Assembly (NCBI GenBank): GCA_017448355.1 | Contig: JAFSLQ010000050.1 | Span: 33,161-97,160 of the forward strand | DNA: 64,000 nucleotides | Source: Clostridia bacterium | Lineage (GTDB): Bacteria; Bacillota; Clostridia; Christensenellales; Borkfalkiaceae | Direction of reading: 5' to 3' | Part shown: piece by piece, positions 60,598 to 64,000 of the stretch | How the letters are laid out: every line of letters begins with the position of its first letter | How positions within the stretch are numbered: the first letter of the stretch is position 1 | Program-made: the position numbers and the translations under genes | Notes under the pieces: generated by a model | Databases searched by the model: none | What the model was told of the DNA's origin: nothing | The model's input: the letters and a program-made list of their open reading frames with translations, nothing else

Positions 60598-61431
60598 TTA
60601 AGCTGCAAAGCTTCTAATTATTTCACCGTTTTCATTAATGCTCGTTACGCAGTTTCTAATTCTACTCTCAGCATTTTCTTCACCATTTGCCGCAACAGCT
60701 TGTGCATAAGAGTTGTTATATAATTCGCTTCCTTCGTTCATAAGAGTCGCCAGATCTACACCAACATTACGGCTACGAACCATAGTGTATTCCATATAGT
60801 CTTTCATCTCTTGTAAACAGTTTGAATCTGATTTTATAAAGCCAGAGGTTTTTATTATATATTTTGTATAATAGAATAGTTTTCTTATTGTTCCCCAAAC
60901 AGCTAGAAAAATTGATTTAAAAAACCCTAAAACCAAGCCAAATACTGCACCTAACCATTCTCCGTTAGACATCGCTTCAAGCGTGTATTTCGCAACTCTC
61001 AAAACATTAAGTGCAAAAGTCCAAGCACAACCGCCAATAAAAACGCACAAAAGAACTATTAATGTCGGATCAAACGTATGCGTCGTCGAAGACGATACAA
61101 TTGAGCCTCCAATAATTCCGCCCAACGCCATACCTAAAGCAGTAAAAATGTAGTTAAAAATAATCGTTCTACGTTGCTTTTTAAGTTCTTTAACGTTTTC
61201 TGCGACAATTTCTTGACAGCAGTCGTAACACAATGCTTTACCTGCATATTCGCCAGATGTAACCTGATATGTATCATAGCAATCTTGACAAATAGGCTTG
61301 CCACATTTAGCACATTTTGCTACTGCTTGCTCGTTTTGATGATAATAGCAAGAATTGCCATTACTCGACGACTGTTGCGGCGGAACAAATGTTGGCGCCG
61401 GCGGGGTGAAAGTTGGGATCTCATTACTCAT
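60598..61431 (-). CDS. Membrane protein with B-box-like zinc finger
   Basis: A 277-residue protein. A proline-rich start (about 6-19, TFTPPAPTFVPP) is followed by a binuclear zinc finger with B-box-like spacing: Cys28, His31, Cys40, Cys43, Cys48, Cys51, Cys68, Cys71. Three to four membrane segments lie about 89-108, 121-145 and 160-185, and a cytoplasmic helical tail ends the protein. B-box/RING-type fingers act with E2s in eukaryotes, so it could recruit the E2-like protein to the membrane or be a channel component. It is the only clear polytopic protein of the locus. It follows the W-x-D genes by 43 bp. Confidence 0.78.
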   Translation of the reverse strand: MSNEIPTFTPPAPTFVPPQQSSSNGNSCYYHQNEQAVAKCAKCGKPICQDCYDTYQVTSGEYAGKALCYDCCQEIVAENVKELKKQRRTIIFNYIFTALGMALGGIIGGSIVSSSTTHTFDPTLIVLLCVFIGGCAWTFALNVLRVAKYTLEAMSNGEWLGAVFGLVLGFFKSIFLAVWGTIRKLFYYTKYIIKTSGFIKSDSNCLQEMKDYMEYTMVRSRNVGVDLATLMNEGSELYNNSYAQAVAANGEENAESRIRNCVTSINENGEIIRSFAA

Positions 61432-61474
61432 TTGTTTATTCTCCTTATTTGAGTTATTTTATTATATAAAAGCG

Positions 61475-61744
61475 TTAAAACTTAACACTACTATACCTAT
61501 CTAATGTTTCAGCAATTTTATTAAGCCTCGGTATTGCCGCTTCTAACGTTTGTATGGGCGATTGAGTTAAGGTTGATATTCTATTTACTACTTCTTTAAA
61601 TTGCACACCTTGCGCATCGTTCCAATCGCCAACATTACCAGCACTTTTTACTTGACTGCTAATATCTCTTAAATTATTTATTGTCGCTTTTAAATCACTT
61701 GCCAATTGTCTAACAACTTCTGAAGATGCTTTTATTTGAGACAT
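61475..61744 (-). CDS. Small WXG100-fold-like helical protein, W-x-D type (89 aa, first copy)
   Basis: An 89-residue two-helix protein with a loop motif DWNDAQ (Trp41, Asp43) at the position of the WXG turn, and a terminal ETLDRYSSVKF. The length fits WXG100 proteins, secreted substrates of type VII systems that dimerise as helical hairpins. AAAGGAG precedes the ATG. The second 89-aa gene lies 11 bp upstream. It has no cysteines, unlike its neighbour. Confidence 0.82.
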   Translation of the reverse strand: MSQIKASSEVVRQLASDLKATINNLRDISSQVKSAGNVGDWNDAQGVQFKEVVNRISTLTQSPIQTLEAAIPRLNKIAETLDRYSSVKF

Positions 61745-61755
61745 AATTAACTCCT

Positions 61756-62025
61756 TTATGCGTTTTGATATTCTATAATAATGCTTTCTAATTCAGCTAA
61801 CGTTTGATGACATTCTTGTAGCTGGGCCATTGGAGACTTCATCGCATCATTACAGGTTTTTACAATATCACCCAATTCCCTATACTTAGAATCTTTCCAA
61901 CCATTACCAGCCGCTGCATACTTTTCTGCTAGATTCTTCGCAGCGGCATTAAGCTCTTTCGCAGCATCAACACAGGACTTCTTTGCTTTTTGAACAGCAC
62001 CCAATGTTACATCTACATTTGCCAT
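61756..62025 (-). CDS. Small WXG100-fold-like helical protein, W-x-D type (89 aa, second copy)
   Basis: An 89-residue helical hairpin with GNGWKDSKYRELGDIVKTC (Trp43, Asp45) and three cysteines. It is clearly homologous to the N-terminal domains of the effectors at 49401-50447, 50838-51599 and 51604-52602, including the terminal IIIEYQN. It probably forms dimers or heterodimers with them as an export partner. GGAGG precedes the ATG. Confidence 0.85.
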   Translation of the reverse strand: MANVDVTLGAVQKAKKSCVDAAKELNAAAKNLAEKYAAAGNGWKDSKYRELGDIVKTCNDAMKSPMAQLQECHQTLAELESIIIEYQNA

Positions 62026-62039
62026 ATTCTACCTCCGAT

Positions 62040-62768
62040 TTATGCACTTAAATATTCGTTCAAATATTGAAGACATTGATCAACCCCTGACAATCCACGG
62101 CCTGCAACATTTTCAGAACTTGATTCCAAACTTTTACTTTGTTCCGATAAAGCCCTGCCTTTATCATATATAGATTGTTTTAATGACTTCATTTGATTTA
62201 ATTTTTCTACTTCTTTATCTATTTCCTGATTTAGCTTTTCTATTTCTTCTTTATATCGATTAATAGACTCTCTAATTGCATTCAAATCCGTTTTAATCTT
62301 ATCTCTCTTAACGCTTATCTCCGAAATCTTATCATCAAGTTTGGATGCTTCATTTTCTAATGCACTAATTATTGCATCGTATTGCCCAACGTCCTCCGAA
62401 GAATCTTCTTCCTCCGATTGCCTATTAACGGCTTGACACCTAGCAGCCCTTGCACGACTTATTTCGGCTGAAATTTCTCTTTCCCTTTGCTCTAAAACCG
62501 ATTTTTCATTTTCTAATTGCTTTAATTCTTTAACCTTTTTTCCTTCCTCTTCTTCGGCAGCATGTAAAGAATTTTTCAATTTTTCTCTATCTTCTTTTAA
62601 TTTGTTGACTTTTTCTGTTTGTTTTTGAACCGCAGTATTGCACTCTTCATTTATCACAGAAACATCTTTATTAATTTTTGACGAAAAACCATTTATGTTT
62701 TGTTTAAAAGTCCCAAGCGAAGTTTTAACTTTTTCAAATGCCGATATGGAAACATCTACCTCTGCCAA
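62040..62768 (-). CDS. Long coiled-coil protein of the secretion locus
   Basis: A 242-residue protein made almost entirely of coiled coil, with long Glu/Lys heptad stretches from about 35 to 205 broken by a short SEEEDSSEDVG loop near 120. The N- and C-terminal 25 residues may fold back together. It starts at TTG (62768) with GGAGTTAGG upstream; no ATG is available in a suitable place. It is about twice the length of a WXG100 protein and could act as a filament, spacer or LXG-like helical module. It is coupled to the small gene upstream (12 bp). Confidence 0.78.
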   Translation of the reverse strand: MAEVDVSISAFEKVKTSLGTFKQNINGFSSKINKDVSVINEECNTAVQKQTEKVNKLKEDREKLKNSLHAAEEEEGKKVKELKQLENEKSVLEQREREISAEISRARAARCQAVNRQSEEEDSSEDVGQYDAIISALENEASKLDDKISEISVKRDKIKTDLNAIRESINRYKEEIEKLNQEIDKEVEKLNQMKSLKQSIYDKGRALSEQSKSLESSSENVAGRGLSGVDQCLQYLNEYLSA

Positions 62769-62780
62769 AACACCTAACTC

Positions 62781-63008
62781 CTATCCTTGATCTGAAAGTG
62801 ACTGAAAACGTTTTACATCTGCTGAAAAATCTTCCGCACTACTTATTACACCTTTAGAATTATTTGCTATTGTGCTTATTAGCGACGAAAGTTGTGCATA
62901 TTTATCATCATGCCAGTTTATCCCAACACTTGCAACATCACCACTCAAACGTTTAACTTCATTTTTAAATTTATCTATTTCTGCATTAATAGAATTGATA
63001 CCACTCAT
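62781..63008 (-). CDS. Small WXG100-fold-like helical protein, W-x-D type (75 aa)
   Basis: A 75-residue helical hairpin with GINWHDDKYAQLSS (Trp32, Asp34), the shortest of the W-x-D proteins. It lies 15 bp after the zinc-ribbon protein gene and precedes the coiled-coil gene. The ribosome binding site is weak, so translation is probably coupled. It is most likely another secreted or structural partner. Confidence 0.75.
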   Translation of the reverse strand: MSGINSINAEIDKFKNEVKRLSGDVASVGINWHDDKYAQLSSLISTIANNSKGVISSAEDFSADVKRFQSLSDQG

Positions 63009-63023
63009 ATTACAAAAAGATTT

Positions 63024-63779
63024 TTAATATTTATCCCACTCATCATTTGCAACTACACTATATTTATCATCGACATAAGCCAATCGTATTTTTTCAAAAT
63101 CTCTAATTAAACATTGCCTTTGTTCTAAAGATATTAACTTAACAAACGAGCATTTTTTGCTTTGATTTTTTAAATAAATTGTGTTACAAATAACTGTTGT
63201 AAACTTCAAAAATGCATTTTCGACAGCTTTATAAAGCTTATCGCAATTAATAACCAATTCGTTTTGAAGACACTTTCTTAACTCGCCTATATAAGAAAAA
63301 ATATAACCATAATTATCAAGATTTTGCTTCCTGTATTTTGCAATATTTAAATTTCTATCTGCTTTTGAGCTTAACATATTGCAAAAGCCATTGATTTCAA
63401 TAATAAATCTTTGCGCTATATTATCGTTAATAACGGTTATTACAGCAAGCATTTTAAGGTAATTGCCGAAATTATTAGTTAAAAAACAATTACACTCATT
63501 TTCTAATTCTAAAAGCGATCTATCATCTGGTGAATATAATAGTGCTTTTTGAACCAACTTTTTTGCACTCTGATAATCTCCCAAATATAACAATCTACCA
63601 ACCCTTAGAACAACTTTGCACGTTTCAAAATGCTCGATATTTTCTACGATGTTTATATTTTCTATTGTTGGCTGTCTTAAACGAATTCGTGTATTGCAAT
63701 ACCTACATACTACCTCATTTAAATCATTTGGAGAATCTATTATTCCCGCTCCGCAGTTGGGACATTTATAAGCTTCCAA
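63024..63779 (-). CDS. Zinc-ribbon and TPR-like helical protein, first gene of the operon
   Basis: A 251-residue protein. The N-terminal zinc ribbon has YKCPNCGAG and VVCRYCNTR (four cysteines, residues about 5-30), and TPR-like helices follow (for example LLYLGDYQSAKKLVQKALLYSPDD, interrupted by turns). The C-terminal 120 residues are helical. Translation starts at TTG (63779), preceded by AAAGGG at suitable spacing. Being first in the operon with no catalytic motif, it is likely an adaptor or assembly factor. A promoter and operator-like palindromes lie 45-220 bp upstream. Confidence 0.75.
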   Translation of the reverse strand: MEAYKCPNCGAGIIDSPNDLNEVVCRYCNTRIRLRQPTIENINIVENIEHFETCKVVLRVGRLLYLGDYQSAKKLVQKALLYSPDDRSLLELENECNCFLTNNFGNYLKMLAVITVINDNIAQRFIIEINGFCNMLSSKADRNLNIAKYRKQNLDNYGYIFSYIGELRKCLQNELVINCDKLYKAVENAFLKFTTVICNTIYLKNQSKKCSFVKLISLEQRQCLIRDFEKIRLAYVDDKYSVVANDEWDKY

Positions 63780-63824
63780 CAGTTTTTATCCCTTTAAAAC
63801 ACTCATTTATTGCTACCTAATTTT

Positions 63825-63875
63825 TAATAGGTGAACTAATTTATTATGTATTTGTTCGCCTATTAGTGTAATAGG
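63825..63875. promoter_or_regulatory. Operator-like palindromes in the leader of the secretion operon
   Basis: CCTATTA-gtg-TAATAGG (63859-63875) is a perfect inverted repeat about 10 nt after the expected transcription start. TAATAGGTGAAC (63825-63836) and GTTCGCCTATTA (63854-63865) form a second inverted repeat with one mismatch. A further copy, GTTCACCTAT, lies at 63991-64000 upstream of the -35. Repeated half-sites on both sides of the promoter suggest repression by a dimeric regulator, not identified here. Confidence 0.7.
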
Positions 63876-63893
63876 TGGCTTTATAATGTATAA

Positions 63894-63922
63894 ATTATAT
63901 AAGAAATGTCGAAAAATGTCAA
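63894..63922 (-). promoter_or_regulatory. Consensus sigmaA promoter of the 16-kb secretion/ubiquitin-like operon
   Basis: On the minus strand TTGACA (63922-63917), 17 bp, and TATAAT (63899-63894) match consensus at all twelve positions. It drives 63024 and everything downstream to about 47445; no other clear promoter was seen within the operon. Confidence 0.9.
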
Positions 63923-64000
63923 CTATTATTTAAGCGAAAATTATAAAAAATGTTAAATTTCTTATATTAGATGAACAATTATAATTCAATGTTCACCTAT

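Overview
The window looks like chromosome from a low-GC Gram-positive bacterium of the Clostridia type, probably an uncultured gut lineage. Supporting signs are SipW-type signal peptidase processing, TagB/F-like CDP-glycerol transferase, the infC-rpmI-rplT operon with an ATT start and an attenuated leader, strong AGGAGG-type ribosome binding sites and canonical TTGACA/TATAAT promoters. Nothing allows a genus call. Nearly every gene is on the minus strand, so transcription mostly runs from high to low coordinates.

Layout. (a) 1-8.6 kb: a surface-polysaccharide operon (aldolase, PLP decarboxylase, initiating sugar transferase, PLP aminotransferase, GT2, CDP-glycerol transferase, two GT4-like enzymes, start of a polytopic membrane protein). 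(b) 8.6-17.6 kb: core genes, namely an HtrA-like lipoprotein protease, yebC, a SpoU-type RNA methyltransferase, rplT/rpmI/infC with leader, an OhrR-like peroxide-defence operon, a Crp/Fnr regulator, and a TasA/camelysin-like secreted protein with its SipW-type peptidase. (c) 17.7-20.1 kb: an IS21-family element (istA/istB). (d) 20.4-37.0 kb: a visibly AT-richer defence island. It holds an apparent nine-gene run (XRE regulator, two N6-adenine methylase-like proteins, GIY-YIG/SF2 helicase, DUF2971, an ABC-three-component set with a PD-(D/E)XK-like effector, SF1 helicase), preceded by a KAP NTPase plus a partner protein. (e) 37.1-47.4 kb: small accessory genes, including a SLOG-like protein with its own XRE repressor, a MATE transporter, a TIR protein lying between two 57-bp repeats that carry a tRNA 3'-end-like sequence, a zeta-like kinase, a NADAR protein, GNATs and an HD hydrolase.

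(f) 47.4-63.9 kb holds the most interesting locus. It is one long minus-strand operon with a near-perfect promoter and palindromic operator-like sites at its right end. It combines a type VII-like secretion apparatus with a bacterial ubiquitin-like pathway. The secretion side has several small helical WXG100-fold-like proteins carrying W-x-D instead of W-x-G, and an FtsK/SpoIIIE ATPase with a duplicated module. The ubiquitin-like side has an E2-like protein with a His/Cys pair, a JAMM peptidase with all motif residues, and a ThiF/E1-like enzyme. A 56-aa gene sits directly before E2, and a membrane protein carries a B-box-like zinc finger. Downstream the operon ends in three probable effector-immunity pairs: HNH-like nuclease, HExxH metallopeptidase and papain-like peptidase. 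In each pair the two genes overlap. Two of the effectors begin with the same W-x-D helical domain as the small secreted-type proteins, which suggests they are cargo of this system. An intrinsic terminator between E2 and JAMM probably sets the ratio of upstream to downstream products.

All family assignments come from reading the sequence; no database search was run.
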